This document shows, one piece after another, positions 12,901 through 23,936 of a stretch of DNA of 64,000 nt (position 1 is the first letter of the stretch; every line of letters begins with the position of its first letter). Made by a program: the position numbers and the translations under genes. The DNA comes from Agelaius tricolor (lineage: Eukaryota; Chordata; Aves; Passeriformes; Icteridae). The DNA lies in assembly GCA_023055355.1 (NCBI GenBank), contig JALJCS010000029.1, positions 2,852,001-2,916,000 of the forward strand, given 5' to 3'. The notes under the pieces are model-generated. The model made no database searches and had not been told where the DNA came from. It saw only the letters and a list, made by a program, of their open reading frames with translations.

Positions 12901-15698
12901 CGGCAGTACAGTGTTGAAGGAGAGCCCACCTCCATGTTCTGCAATCTAGAAACATCTAACAGGTCTGTCAGGAGCTGCTCTTGGTGATAAATATCAGCCT
13001 TGAGCTCTTTTTCTGCTGTTTGATGGGTGGTTTCTTCCAAGCTTGAACATTTCAGGGGCAAAGATGTGTTCAAGCCTCACTTCTGAAGGGAAAATGGGAG
13101 AACCCTCAGGTGCAAGGAGCTCAGATTGCTGGGAGTCACCAAAATGCTCCTAAAATCAGCTCCATCCTACAACACCATCCAAACCCAAAGAGCCAGCTCT
13201 GGGCTGTTCTGACAGTGAGATGACACCTCACAAGCTGCCAGCACATCCCAAAACTGGGGCTGAGAGCCTCGACAGCACTGACTCCCATCACAGCCCAAAA
13301 CCACTGCACAAAGCCAGAGCACCTCAAGGAACTTTTCCATCATGCAACTGCCTCTGGCAAAGCTCACAGGTGATTCAAGCACCAAGCACCTTGAGAGCCA
13401 CCAGGAAAATTCACAGAATGACCAGGTTGGAAGAGACCTTCAAGATCATCGAGTCCACCCCAGCCCCAACAGCTCAACTCAACCCTGGCACCCAGTGCCA
13501 CATCCAGGCTTTGTTAAACACCCCCAGGGATGGGGACTCCACCACCTCCCTGGGCAGCCATTCCAGAACTTTATCAGCCTTTCTGTGAAAAACTTTTTCT
13601 TAACATGCAACCTAAATTTCCCTTGATGCAGCTCAAGGCTGTGTCCTCTGGTTCTGTCAGTGCTGCCTGGTGAATGAGGGACTCCAAGAGGCTTTGCAGT
13701 GCAGCAACTTTCCTCTCCAAAAATATTTGGGTATGTTCAAGGGAAAAAGATCCCTGAGCAGCAAATACACAGACATGAGGGAAATACATTGAGAACCCAA
13801 AACTTCTATAGAAAGTGGGTTTGTTTTGAGTATCTATTTCCAGGACAGGCTGCTCTAATCAACAGGGATCAAAGTGAAAATCTCTCACTCTCAGACATTC
13901 CTGATGCTGCAGCATCCCTAATTCCATGTATTTTGCAAATTAAAGGCAACCCAGGTGTACACACCTGAACAACCCCAGCAGGTGTTTTTAAGGGATGGGA
14001 AGAGGAAGGGAGAAACAGCCAGTCCACTGAGCCCCAGCAATAACAACACATTTATTCCTCACTCCATCATCATTGGAATTGGCTGCAGGAGCCTAATGGG
14101 TCAGGAAAGGAGAAATCAGAGCCAGAGGGAGATCAGAGTGTGTAAATCATCCTCCCAAACATCATCCACATTTACAAACTCAAACTCCACAGTGATTTCC
14201 ACATCATCCAGTGTCTCCTCTCTGTAAATGCAGGATGCACAAAGCAGCTGCTCCCAAAGCAGGAACCAAACCCAGCCCTTTTCTCCCAGGGAATGATGGA
14301 ACTGGAAAGACCCCTCTGGAGAACACAGCCCATGGAGCTGTTTATCAATTACTCAAGAGGTCTGTGAAGCCACAGAACGTTCCTGTTGAGCCATCAGACT
14401 CTACAAAACAACTCCACAGCAAAGGACAGAGCCAGGAGTGCAAGAGCAACCAGAGCCACCCCTTATTACTGGGGGAACTGGGAGCCCTGTTTTCCCAAGG
14501 GGGGGTACAGGGAGCAGCCAGGGCCAGCCCCTCATGGCCAGGGGATGCTGGAGGACACAGGAGGGGACAGAGCCAAGCACAGCACCCACAACACTTGGGG
14601 CCAAAGGAGGACACCCAGGGGAAAGATCCTGCTGGGGCTGTCCCCATGAGGGGACAAACAACTGGGATGCTGTGTCCCTCCCCACTCAGGACCATGGGAT
14701 GCTGCCACAGCCCACCCACACGAGAGGAACTGAACCCCTGGGAAGCAGTGCCCGTGTCCCAAAGGTGCTGCTGGAGGCTACAGAGACAAGGCAGGGACCC
14801 AGAGGATGTGGCAGCCAGGAGACACCAATGGAACCAGGGGAGCCAGGGAATGGGACACTCTGCAGCCAGGACAAGAGGTGGGCTCAGTGCTGGGGACAAC
14901 CGTGGCACGGCCAGAGAATGCTCCAGAAAACTGCGGCATGGAGATCCCGAAAGACCAAGCCTGGGGACACGGTGCCCCCAATGCCAGGGCCAAAGGACAG
15001 GCTGACACCCACAGCCAGCGCCAGAGGATGCTCAGGACAGATCCTGAGGGACTGAACCGCCGGGACGCGGTGCCCCAGCCCCAGAAGCAGAGAACGCTCA
15101 GGAGAGCAGCTCTGCGGGGAAGGGACCCCCGGGAGCTCACCCAGCCGCGGGCGGGCACGGGGACCCCTGGCCCACCCTCCCCTCCCGTCCCGGGCCGCGC
15201 CGCCGCCCCCCAGGGTACCTTGATGCGCTCCCGGCACTGGGACGGGGTGCGCTCGTAGCCCAGCTCGGCCAGGGCGCGGGAGACGCGCTCGTACATGGCG
15301 GGCCCGGGCGCTTTGCTGCCGAACACGGTGCCCGCTCCCTCCAGCTGCTGGTACCGCGCCTCCACCAGCCGCTCATTGCCCCACACGGCGATCAACGCGT
15401 TGGTCTCCGCCGGCGTCCAGGACATCCCGCGGCAGGCGGCGGCCGCTGCGGCGGCGGCGGCGCCGCCGGGCGAGAAGGAGACGGAGGGCGAGGCCCCGCC
15501 GCGGGCGCCCAGCGCGGCGCCGCCGGCTGCCGGCCCCGCGCCCAGCGGGGAGGCGCCGCTGGGCGTGGAGGGGTCGGACAGGCTGGGGTTGCCGTCGCTG
15601 AGCGCGCCCGGTGAGCCCGGCGACAGCACCTCCATCTTGGGGACGCGGAGCGGTGGCTCGGCCGGTGGGAGCTGCGAGGAGCCGCAGGGCGCCGCCAT
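875..15698 (-). CDS. MSANTD2: MSANTD2, coding exons 1-3 (3' part outside window)
   Basis: Myb/SANT DNA-binding domain containing 2, a predicted nuclear DNA-binding protein of unknown precise role. Coding exons are 15219..15698, 2972..3230 and 875..935 on the minus strand, with intron phases 0, 1 and 2, all consistent. The first exon gives a low-complexity N-terminus (Gly/Ala/Ser/Pro, nine Ala in a row) and then the SANT-like domain, which starts near [15 protein letters not shown] and continues into exon 2. Exon 3 encodes a short basic segment, [13 protein letters not shown]. The family is usually about 560 residues; 266 are encoded here, so the large C-terminal exon(s) lie left of base 1. 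The start was chosen because it matches the family N-terminus MAAPCGS and sits in a CpG-rich promoter. Recognition is by family memory and by synteny with ROBO3. Confidence 0.93.
936..2971 (-). other. MSANTD2 intron 2
   Basis: AT-rich intronic DNA. Apart from the solo LTR at 2470..2855 no gene or further exon is visible. Confidence 0.85.
2470..2855 (+). mobile_element. Solo LTR, copy 1
   Basis: Begins TGTCACAGAC and ends ACCATCACA, with AATAAA near its 3' end. It is about 385 bp and closely similar along its length to the elements at 49931..50316 and 48960..49327. Flanks CACCGTG and CACCATG may be a degenerate target duplication. No internal retroviral genes are attached. The three-copy comparison shows it is a dispersed repeat; assignment to an endogenous-retrovirus LTR rests on the TG...CA ends, the polyadenylation signal and the target duplication of copy 3. 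Confidence 0.85.
2972..3230 (-). CDS. MSANTD2: MSANTD2 coding exon 2
   Basis: Acceptor CTCTCTCAG|ACC and donor CTGG|GTAAGAG. Encodes [18 protein letters not shown], the end of the SANT-like domain, followed by an acidic, Gln/Ser-rich linker. It ends in phase 1. Confidence 0.95.
8051..8272 (-). mobile_element. CR1 LINE 3' fragment
   Basis: Starts GAATCACAGAATATCCTGTG and runs through the typical avian CR1 tail region (inverted GATTCT-type end, then GGACCCACAAGGACC). The sense strand is minus, in the same orientation as MSANTD2. Confidence 0.8.
9855..10165 (-). mobile_element. CR1 LINE 3' fragment
   Basis: Begins CAGAATCATGGAATTGGGCT, the inverse of the avian CR1 3' terminus, and continues through the usual GACCTTAAAGCTCATC and CTGACCTTGGACACCTCCAA segments. 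The right boundary is approximate. Confidence 0.85.
13411..13665 (-). mobile_element. CR1 LINE 3' fragment
   Basis: Begins TCACAGAATGACCAGGTTGG. It is the reverse-complement counterpart of the CR1 copy at 26.9-27.16 kb; for example AACCTAAATTTCCCTTG here matches the inverse of a segment there. The right end is approximate. Confidence 0.85.
15219..15698 (-). CDS. MSANTD2: MSANTD2 coding exon 1
   Basis: 160 codons from ATG at 15698 to donor CAAG|GTACCC. Encodes the Ala/Gly-rich leader (poly-Ala of 9) and most of the Myb/SANT-like domain, ending SQCRERIK. Phase 0. Confidence 0.95.
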
Positions 15699-15960
15699 GA
15701 TGGGGGTGCGCACCGAGCGGGCGGAAGTGACGCGACGGCTGGGGAGGAACTTCCGGCAGCGCGGGGGCGGGGCGCACCGGCGAGGGGCGGTGCCAAAGGA
15801 GGCGGGACCGTGACGCGAGGGGGCGTGACCATGACAATGAAAGTGGCTGGCGGGCGGGGGCGTGGTTCCGTGGAAAGGGGCGTGGTCAAAGGCGGGTATG
15901 GGGCGGGGCACGGGGGTAGTGGGCGCGGTTATTAAATGGGCGGACACACCGTTTGTGTGC
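15699..15960 (-). promoter_or_regulatory. MSANTD2 CpG-rich promoter / 5' leader
   Basis: Very GC- and CpG-rich stretch upstream of the MSANTD2 start. It has ETS-type cores (GCGGAAGTGA at 15721, CTTCCGGC at 15750), a GC box (GGGGGCGGGGC near 15764) and repeated GGGCGTGG motifs. The transcription start is not determinable from sequence. Confidence 0.6.
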
Positions 15961-16850
15961 TGAGTGGGCGTGGCCTATGACTGGGCGTGGCTCAACCTCA
16001 GCACCACCCGAAGTGGGCGTGGCCCTGTGTGGGCGGGGCAGGGTCCCCCCCGACCCCTCAGGGCAGGGACCCTCCGATCCCTCCCTCCCATCGCCCGGGA
16101 TTTGCCCTGGCCCGAGGACCCCAAATGTGCGGCCGAACATCCCAAAGGTCAGGTTTAGCCCCCCCCAGCCTTGGAGAGGAGCATTCCCGTCGTACTGGAG
16201 CTGAGCTCGCCCCTCCGGGCCGGGCACCCCCTATCCCTGCTGTGGAGCACCCCTGAGGTCTGGGCTTCCTCCAAACGTCGTTACTGAGCATCCCCCAAGG
16301 GCTGAGGCTGAGTCCGGGCGGCGGGGATCCCTCTTTTCCCACCTCTCTTTTCCCACCGCTCGCTGCCCCCAGCCCTGGTGCCTCTGAAACCCCGGGACCC
16401 CAATTAAGGGTGACCGTGATTGATGAGGCAGGGCGCAGCTCGCGGGGGGTGGGGGGGCACCCCAGCTGCGCCCCAACTCTTCGTTAAGCCAAGACTAACG
16501 AGCATCGGGGAGATTCCACCTCTCCAGACCCCCTCAAATGCCCCCCCCATCCAAGGGGGGTGGTTAGAGAGGTCTTATGGGACCCCCGCCCGGGTTGGTT
16601 AATTAAACGCTTTAATTAGGGCCGTGTTGGTTAAACAAATGGTGGGGGGGCGGGGGAGAAGGATGGAAGGGGACATCCCCCCTGCCTCTGTCTGTCCCTG
16701 CCGTTCCTGCCCGCAGCACGGCGCGAAGCGATCAGGAGTGTAATTATACCCCTCTAATTAGCGGGATTAGGGGCTAGCGGCGGCGCGAGGCTGCGGATGT
16801 GGGGGGGGGACCCCACACTCCATCCTCCACCCCGACCGAGCTCTTTGTCA
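15961..16850. promoter_or_regulatory. Upstream intergenic DNA with TAATTA island
   Basis: GC-rich spacer that contains an AT-rich island at 16590-16760 with four TAATTA sites (16600, 16613, 16741, 16755) and a TTAACCAA-like site. No gene seen. A regulatory role is inferred from the homeodomain-type site density between two divergent genes. Confidence 0.35.
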
Positions 16851-17545
16851 CTGCTGTCCCCAGGGAGTGTCCACAAGGGACGTCCCCAGTGCCTACAAGT
16901 CCTCAAAGGGATGTCCCCACCGCTGGTTGTCCCCAAAGGGATGTCCCTGCTGCCACCAACTCCCCGAGGGGGTAATGAGCCAGCGTGCCCCCCGAGGGAT
17001 GTCCCAATGGCAGTCCTGTGGCATGTCCCCAAAGGGATGATCTGCCCCTAGCATTTCCTCGGTGCCACCACATCCCCAAGGGGGTGTCCCTGCTGCCAGC
17101 ATGTCCACCCACTGTCACCACTGTGACATGCCCCCAAACGGACACACAGCTGGTGTGGTCCCAGAGGGATGTTCCCACTGCCAGCATCACCCCAAAGGGG
17201 TGTCCCCAATGTCAGCCCTACATCATGTCCCCAAAATTATGTGTCTGCCACCACCATGTCCCAAAACAGAAGTCCCCACTGCTAGTGTGACCACAAGGGC
17301 ATGTCTCTGCTGCCACCGTATCCCCAAAGGTATGCACCCACTTCCCTGGAGTGTGCTCAAAGGGGTGCCCCCACTGATGTGTCCCCATTGCCACTCCTAA
17401 GGCATGTCCCCAAAGGGATGTCCCCACAGCCAGCTCCGCTGGGTGTCCCCAGAGGGCTGCACTCACTGCCCCCCATCCCATGTGGGGTCTCCAGAGGGGT
17501 GTCCCCACTGCTGGTGTCCCCTCAGATGGCCACACCAGCTGCCAG
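16850..17545. repeat. Minisatellite, GTCCCCAAAGGGATGTCCCC type
   Basis: About 700 bp of imperfect repeats of roughly 20-40 bp built on GTCCCCAAAGGGATGTCCC and CACTGCCACCA phrases. Frames through it are interrupted and drift, so it is not coding. Confidence 0.85.
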
Positions 17546-17880
17546 TGTCCCTGCAGCTGTAGACCCCCAAGCCCCCCGGAGCTGGCCAGACCACGATTAG
17601 AGGCCCGGGGAGGAGGGGGGGCGGGCCGGATGCAAATGAGGGTAGCGGTTAATTAGGGCCTGAACACTCATTACGGCCGAGAGCAGCTGATTGCGATGCA
17701 GCTCCGAGTCCCGGCAGCGCCATTTGACCGCGCGCTAATGACGAAGGGGTGGGGGGCGAGGGTTGAGGGGGGGAAAGGGGGGGTCCCCCCAGCCCGGCTC
17801 ACCCACGGCACCTCCGCAGGCATTCCTGGCAGGAGCAGGGTCCGTGCTCAGCCCTGCCGTGAACCGGGACCGTGCCCTGC
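17546..17880. other. Intergenic spacer between two minisatellites
   Basis: Contains GGTTAATTAGGGCC with TAATTA at 17650 and a G-rich run near 17770. No gene seen. Confidence 0.5.
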
Positions 17881-18290
17881 CCACAGCTCAGCCCTGCCGT
17901 GAGCTGTGGCAGCTCTCAGCCAAGATCACCCCATGTTCTGGATGTTCTGGATATTCTGGACGTTCTGAGCTGGGCTCACCTGTGAAAAGGGCTATGGGTG
18001 ACCTCAGCTAGGATCACCCACGCAATGAGTTGTGGCCCTTCTCAAATGAGACTCACCCGTGCAACAACTTGTGACTGTTCTCAGACGAGGCTTATCCGTG
18101 CAGAGAACTGTGTGTGCTTTCAGCCCAGACTGAGCTGTGCAAGGATTTTTGGGTGTTCTCAGCCAGGGGTCATCCGCGAAATGAGCGGTGGCCGTTCTCA
18201 GTCAGGGCTCACCCGTGCAATGAGCTGTGGCCGTTCTCAGTCAGGGCTCACCCGTGCAAAGAGCTGTGGCCGTTCTCAGCTCCTGGGGAT
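17881..18290. repeat. Minisatellite, about 39-bp unit
   Basis: Tandem imperfect copies of a unit like CACCCGTGCAATGAGCTGTGG followed by a CCGTTCTCAGTCAGGGCT-type segment. The last two units (18180-18270) are nearly identical, older ones more diverged. Not coding. Confidence 0.85.
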
Positions 18291-18365
18291 GTGCGGACGG
18301 CGGGACGAGCAGCTTGGGGAAGCAGTGGGGAAACATCCCCCTGGTCCCCAGCACTCCATCGCCGC

Positions 18366-18570
18366 CTCGTTCCAGTCAGTTCAATTCAATAGGCATAATT
18401 AAAAGGCCGCCAAAAAGCCGAGCGGACAAGTCATTAGACCCACAGCAGTGTGTTCTGCAATTTACTGACCTGCTTGTAATTAACCTCCTGCCGCCAAAAT
18501 ACGCTGCTGAAAAGAAGTATAAACTTATTAGTGGCGACGGTGGCTAATTAAAGCGAAAGCTGTAATTATC
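18366..18570. promoter_or_regulatory. Putative regulatory island rich in TAATTA
   Basis: AT-rich, non-repetitive island with TAATTA at 18396, 18477, 18545 and 18563, flanked by GC-rich minisatellite DNA. Candidate enhancer for ROBO3 or MSANTD2; the function is inferred. Confidence 0.4.
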
Positions 18571-19380
18571 CCGAGATGTGGCCGCAGGCAGGAAACTGAT
18601 GAAAGGGGAGAAAAGGCGCTCGATGCAATATTGGGAAGGACGCGGGGATGCCGAGCGAGGCAGCGCCCTGCTGCCGCGCGCCGGTGCCCATCATCATCCT
18701 GAGCGCCTGCATCCCCATCCAGCTGCCCTGCCCGCTGCACAAAAGGGACCCAGGCGGGCTAATTCGGCGCGGGGGCAACCGGCACGCCCCCCTCTTTGTC
18801 TCCCTTTCACAGCCAATATCCCGACCCCAGATGGGTTAATACATAATGCAGACAAGCAAGTAATTGCTTGCCTTTGTGAGGCCGTCAGCGCTGGGTCCCC
18901 GGCCCTCTGATCCCCCATTAGCGGCCATGCAAACAAGCCTTCCACCCAATTAAGCCCAGCTTTGATAAAGCCTTTCCCAATGATGTGGCGGTCCCAAACT
19001 AGCGATTCGCACATGAGCCACTACCTGTTAAACCCGGCGTCGGCTTCCTTCGGGGACGAGCATCCCTCGCCTCTCGCCATGACCCAGCTGCCGAGCTCTG
19101 CCCGGCATCTCCCGGCCCTGAAGGGAGGCTCGGCTGATAAATGATCTCGACAAACTCTATATTAAAGAGGTGGAAATGGGATGTTAATATACCCCAAGCC
19201 GCTCGTCTCGAGAACACATGGGCTCCGGCTTTCCAAAGATGCTGGTAATGAGGCGGGCTGGGATGCCCGTGAGGAGATCTCGACGCACCGGCCTCCTGCG
19301 CCTGCCAGGTGCGGAGGACAGACAGACTGACACCCGTCCTCTGAGGCATCCTCACACCGTTCCACAGAGGCTCCGTGGGT
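18571..19380. promoter_or_regulatory. Non-repetitive intergenic segment with homeodomain/TCF-like motifs
   Basis: Unique sequence with GCAAGTAATTGCTTGC (short palindromic arms, 18857), CCAATTAAGCCC (18947) and CTTTGATAAAG (18961, TCF/LEF-like). No open frame resembles a gene. Possible conserved regulatory DNA. Confidence 0.3.
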
Positions 19381-21010
19381 CATCCCCTAAAGCATCTCAA
19401 TCTGCTCACTGAAAGCATCCCAGCAGCATCCCCTAAAGCATGCCAGCGCACTTCCCTGGAATATCCCAGCTTTATCCCTTGCACACCCTGACATCATCCC
19501 CTAAAGCACTTCAGTGCGCTCCCCTAAATCTTCTCAGTCATCCCCTAAAGCATCTCACTAAGCTCTCCTAAAGCATCCACTAAAAAATTCTGGCACCATC
19601 CCCTAAAATATCCTGGCATCAACCCCTACAGCATCCCAGTGTTATCCCCTAGATCATGCCAGCATGTTCATCTGAAACATCCCAACGTTATTCCATCACA
19701 CACCCTGGCATCATCCCCTAAAGCCTTTCACTGGCATCCTCTAAATCATTCCAGTGTGCTTCCCTAAAGTTTCCCAGGATCATTCCCCTAAAGCATCCCA
19801 GCACCATCCCCTACAGCATTCCAGCATTATTCCTTGCAGCATTCCAGTGTACTACAACACAGTATCTTACCATCATCCCCCAATACATCCTGGCATCTCT
19901 CTGTGCATCCCAGACTCATCCCCTAAAGCATCCCACTGACATTTTCTAAAGCATGATAGTTTGCTCCCCTACAGCATCCCAGCATCCCACCCTGAAGTCC
20001 CATAAGGTTCCCTAAGATGTGCCCGCATCTCTCCTTAATTCATCCCATCATTATCCCCTAGTCCAGTCTGTTCTCTGAAAAAATCCCAGTATCATTCCTT
20101 AGGGCATGTCAGCATCATCCCCTAAAACACCCCAGTGCACTCCCCTCAGAGAGTGTTATCCATGAGTGCATCCTGACACCATTCCCTACAGCATCCCAGT
20201 GTCATCCCCCACACTGTCCCAATGTCATCCCCCACACTGTCCCAGTGCCATCCCCTGCAGCATCCCAATGTCATCCCCCAAACTATGCCAATGTCATCCC
20301 CTACAGCATCCCAGCATTATCCCCTTCAGCATCCCAGTGCCATTCCCCACACCATCCCAGTGTCATCCCCACACCATCCCAGTGTCATCCTTCACTCCAT
20401 CCCAGTGTCTTCCCCTACAGCATCCCAGCATTATCCCCTACAGCATCCCGGCATCATTCCCCAAACCATCCCAGTGTCATTCCCTACACTAAAACATCCT
20501 ACCATTATTTGTTAAAGCATCCAAGCAGAATCCTCTAAATCAACACAGTCTCATCCCATAAAGCATCCCAGTCATTCCCATATGCTCCCCTAAAACATCT
20601 CAGCATCTTTCCTTAAAGCATCACAGTTATCCCTCAGACAATCCCAGTCTTGTCACTCCCTGAAGTATCCATCATCATTCCCAAAGGATCCTACTTGTAT
20701 CCTCTAGAACATCCACTACATTCTCCTGAAACATCTCAGCATCATTCCGTAAAACATCCCAGCACTGTCCTCTCAAGCAAGCCACTATCATCCCCTACAG
20801 TATCCCAGTCATTCCTGACAGCATCCCAATGCCACCCCTTAATGCATCCCAGTGTCATCCCCTACAGCATCCCAGTGTCACCCCTACAGCATCCCAGCAT
20901 TATCCCCTACAGCATCCCAGTGTTATCCCCTACAGCATCCTAGTGTCATCCCCCACACCATCCCAGTGTCATTCCCCACACCATCCCAGTGTCATCCCTA
21001 AAGGATTCCA
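19380..21010. repeat. Large minisatellite, about 23-bp ATCCC-type unit
   Basis: About 1.6 kb of imperfect tandem units resembling CATCCCAGTGTCATCCCCTA and CATCCCCTAAAGCATCCCAG. Copies at 20.2-20.5 and 20.8-21.0 kb are the most homogeneous. Unit length drifts, so it is not coding. Confidence 0.9.
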
Positions 21011-22260
21011 GCTCCATCCCCTCCATCCCCACTACCCCTGGTCCTCAACATTGCTTTCCCCACGCCCCCCCCCAGCAGCCCCTGTGCTCCCCTTTCCCTC
21101 CTCCCCCCCCAAGTGCTGCCACCACCTCTATAAATATTCAAAAAGCCGCATTTCCCGGCCAAACGCCTGGCTCGGGGTAGGGGGCTCCCGGGGGGAATGT
21201 TAATAACGGGGCTGCCAGGGATTCCCCCCGGCAGCGGGGAGGGGGGACCCAGCCGCTCATTTGCCCAGACAAATATCTTGTCGCTCCTCATTATGGCCAA
21301 ACTTCGTGCCTCAGTTTCCCCCACCCCCCCCACCCCAGCTCCCCAGTGCCGCTCAGCGAGGGTTGGTTGGGAAAAAACAGGAGGAATAAGAAAGCAGCAA
21401 AACCAATGTAGAATAATGAGGATAACAAAGTATGGAGGAAGCCTCCCCCCATTTAAAAACTTCGAGGAGGATGATTTGGGCAAAGCCTGGGCAAACAGGC
21501 GCTAATCGCTAAATCAAGCAGCAATTAAATGCCGTGGCAGTGAGAATAAATCTGCTAACGAGGAGGCGATGCCCCCGCACTCGCTGTTTGCCCAGCTGAT
21601 TAACGGGATGGATCTGAGGGGGATTATCCATCGGGATGAGGCGGCTCCTTTGTCTCCATTCCCCATCACAAGCTCTCTCAGAGGAGGTACTGGATGTGCG
21701 TGTGTCACCCCTGGGAGCCCATCGCTGCAGCCTCAGGCCTCAGACTGGGATTAATACAGAGGTGCTTTAATCCCTGAGGCTCCCAAAACCTCCAGGATTC
21801 CCATTAAAAATTCTCACATTTTCCAAGGACTCCATGAAAAGGGGCCCAAGGGTTTTCCAAGGATTAACACCCTTTTCCATCGTGTAGTTGGAGATGTCCC
21901 ATTCCTCAGGTCAGATTTCAGTGGGACCCAAAAGGAGAAGATGGGGAAACATAGCAGCATGCAATGTTTTGATATTCCAGCATTGCCATCAATTCCTATC
22001 CCATAGAATTATTCAGGTAATAGTTGGATAAACCTCTTCTTTCATGGATACTTTTTTTTTTTCTGATCCTACTGAGAAATCCCTGTGCTGCCCCATTGCC
22101 AGCAGGAGAAGAGGAAAAGCTTTGTGCTCCTACTAAATTAATATTTATTTACTTTCTCTGTGCCTGGCTCCAAGGGACAGATGAATAATGCATTGCCCAC
22201 CGGACACCTGGCAGATTCGGTGGGATATGGAGAGCCCAGAGGATGCTGCTGAGGCTGAGT
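21011..22260. other. Non-repetitive intergenic segment
   Basis: GC-rich spacer with AT-rich patches (CTATAAATATTCAAAAAG at 21128, GTTAATAACG at 21198, CAGCAATTAAATGCC at 21518). No gene recognised. Confidence 0.5.
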
Positions 22261-22261
22261 G

Positions 22262-22725
22262 GGTCAGATGTGCACCACTCTGCAGCCTCAGCACAGCTCT
22301 GGCTATGGAAAAGCAGCCTGGGCAAACTCTCCAGATGTGCAGACTCCAGATGTGCACTCACCTTGTGCCTCCAGATGTGCACAGATGGAAACCACCTCGT
22401 TCTCCAGATGTGCTTGAGCATGCCTGTGCCTTCAGCTGCGTGCCCAGCTGTGACATCAGGGACCTCTCCAGCTGTTGGTCTGAATGCAGCTGCATCCCCC
22501 ACACCACACAGCCCTCCCAGATGTGAACATCCTGGAGGTCCTTGGTGCCCCAGATGTGCGTGGAAAAGCTTCCCCTCCTCCCCAGCTGTGCCCCAAGTGT
22601 CCTCCAGATGTGAACTCCCTTGGGGACCCAGATGTGCAAACACATGTGGACACACTTCCACTGCTGCTGTGCATGCAGATGTGAGGCCCTTCTCCCTCCC
22701 AATATCCCAGATGTGCATACCCTGT
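22262..22725. repeat. Cluster of CAGATGTG-containing repeats
   Basis: Eleven copies of CAGATGTG, all in the same orientation, within about 460 bp (first at 22265, last near 22707), embedded in an irregular 25-45 bp repeat. Each copy contains an E-box, CAGATG. It lies 1.2-1.7 kb upstream of the ROBO3 start codon. Confidence 0.75.
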
Positions 22726-23459
22726 CCCCCTGCTCCTCCCCCACTGCCCCTTCCCCACCTCCTCTTTTTCCCTGAGCCCTCTCCAGCTTCCCCACACTCC
22801 CAACTTTCCTTTTCCCCCACTTTTTCCCTATTCCAAGTGCCACCGTCAAAAAATCCTGTAACAAGCTCCCCCCAGGAGCCCCTTCCCCCCATAATGAACC
22901 TCCCTAATGAATTCCCCCAGCCCCCCCGGGTGCTCGCTGAAGGAGGCTCATTGCTTCCCACATCAGCCCCAACACAATAATTAAACGGCCAATTGCTACT
23001 TACGGATTCAATGGTGCTGATTCCTTCGTGTTTCCCCTCTGACCCCACAAATTCAAGGCCACTGGTGGTCCCAGCCCCCCAAAGTGTCCCTCACTGTGTT
23101 ACTCAGCCGCATTTCCCGTGGGCTGTGGGGTGGTGCTGCCTTTCAGGGTTCACTGAGGGGGGGTCCCGACTAGGGGGTGACAGCAGCCGCATGTGTCACG
23201 TAATTTGGGGTGAAGCCAGGGAGCTGCTGCGTCTCCTCCTGCTCCTCCCTCCAGCCCTAGGACCCCCCTTTTCCTTTGCCCCCTCAAAATTCACCCCAGT
23301 TCCAGCGCACCAAGAAGCGCCCCCCCCATACGGGACATCCCCCGCCTTGGTCCCCTCCCGCTTCTTCTCAGGGACGGGGAGGGCACACAGGGACACCCGC
23401 ATCACCCCGCCCCAGCGCCGCCCCGGCCCGTCCCCTACCCGGGGGCGGTGCCGCTGGCT
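22726..23459. promoter_or_regulatory. ROBO3 upstream region
   Basis: Mostly unique GC-rich DNA with TAATTA at 22978 next to CAATTGC. Probable proximal promoter side of ROBO3; no transcription start can be fixed. Confidence 0.35.
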
Positions 23460-23900
23460 GAGCCGAGCCGAGCTCAGCTGGGCTGAGCCGGACTGAGTCG
23501 GGCTGTGCTGAGCCGAGTCGAGCCGGGCTGAGCCGGACTGGGCTGAACCGGGCTGGACTGGGCTGAACTGGGCGAGACTGGGCTGAACTGAGCTGAGCCA
23601 GCCGAGCAGAGACGAACTGAGCTGAGCCGGACCGGGCTGAACTGAGCCGGACGGGGCTGAACTGAACCGAGCCCAGCCGAACAGAGCCGAGGTGAACTAA
23701 GCCAGATCGGGCTGAACTGAGCCGAGCCCAGCCGAACTGAACTGAGCCGGACCGGGCTGAACTGAGCAGAGCCCAGCCGAACTGAGCTGAGCCAGATCGG
23801 GCTGAGCTGAGCCGGACTGGACTGAACTGAGCAGAGCCCAGCCGAACTGAGCTGAGCCAGATCGGGCTGAGCTGAGCCGGTCTTTGCCGTGCCGGGTAGT
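23460..23900. repeat. Minisatellite abutting the ROBO3 start codon
   Basis: About 440 bp of pentamer-based repeats (GAGCC, GAGCT, GGCTGA, ACTGA) with a longer repeated block of roughly 65 bp duplicated near 23760-23880. It ends about 36 bp before the ROBO3 ATG, so it must form promoter or 5' leader DNA. Confidence 0.85.
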
Positions 23901-23936
23901 GTCGTGCAGAGCCGAGCCGAGCTCAGCCGGGACAGG

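Larger units (their letters stand above)
3231..15218 (-). other. MSANTD2 intron 1 (12 kb)
   Basis: Long AT-rich to neutral intron. Three CR1 fragments are annotated separately. The last kilobase (14.2-15.2 kb) is GC-richer with loose imperfect repetition. No other gene, RNA or conserved exon was recognised; the open frames here are short and unlike any protein family known to me. Confidence 0.8.

Noticed and set aside
14778..15947. 389-codon frame around the MSANTD2 start
   Set aside because: It extends upstream of the family start into the promoter and downstream into intron 1; only 15219..15698 is coding.
19380..21010. CRISPR-like regular repeats
   Set aside because: Units are contiguous, of variable length and without unique spacers; this is a vertebrate minisatellite.
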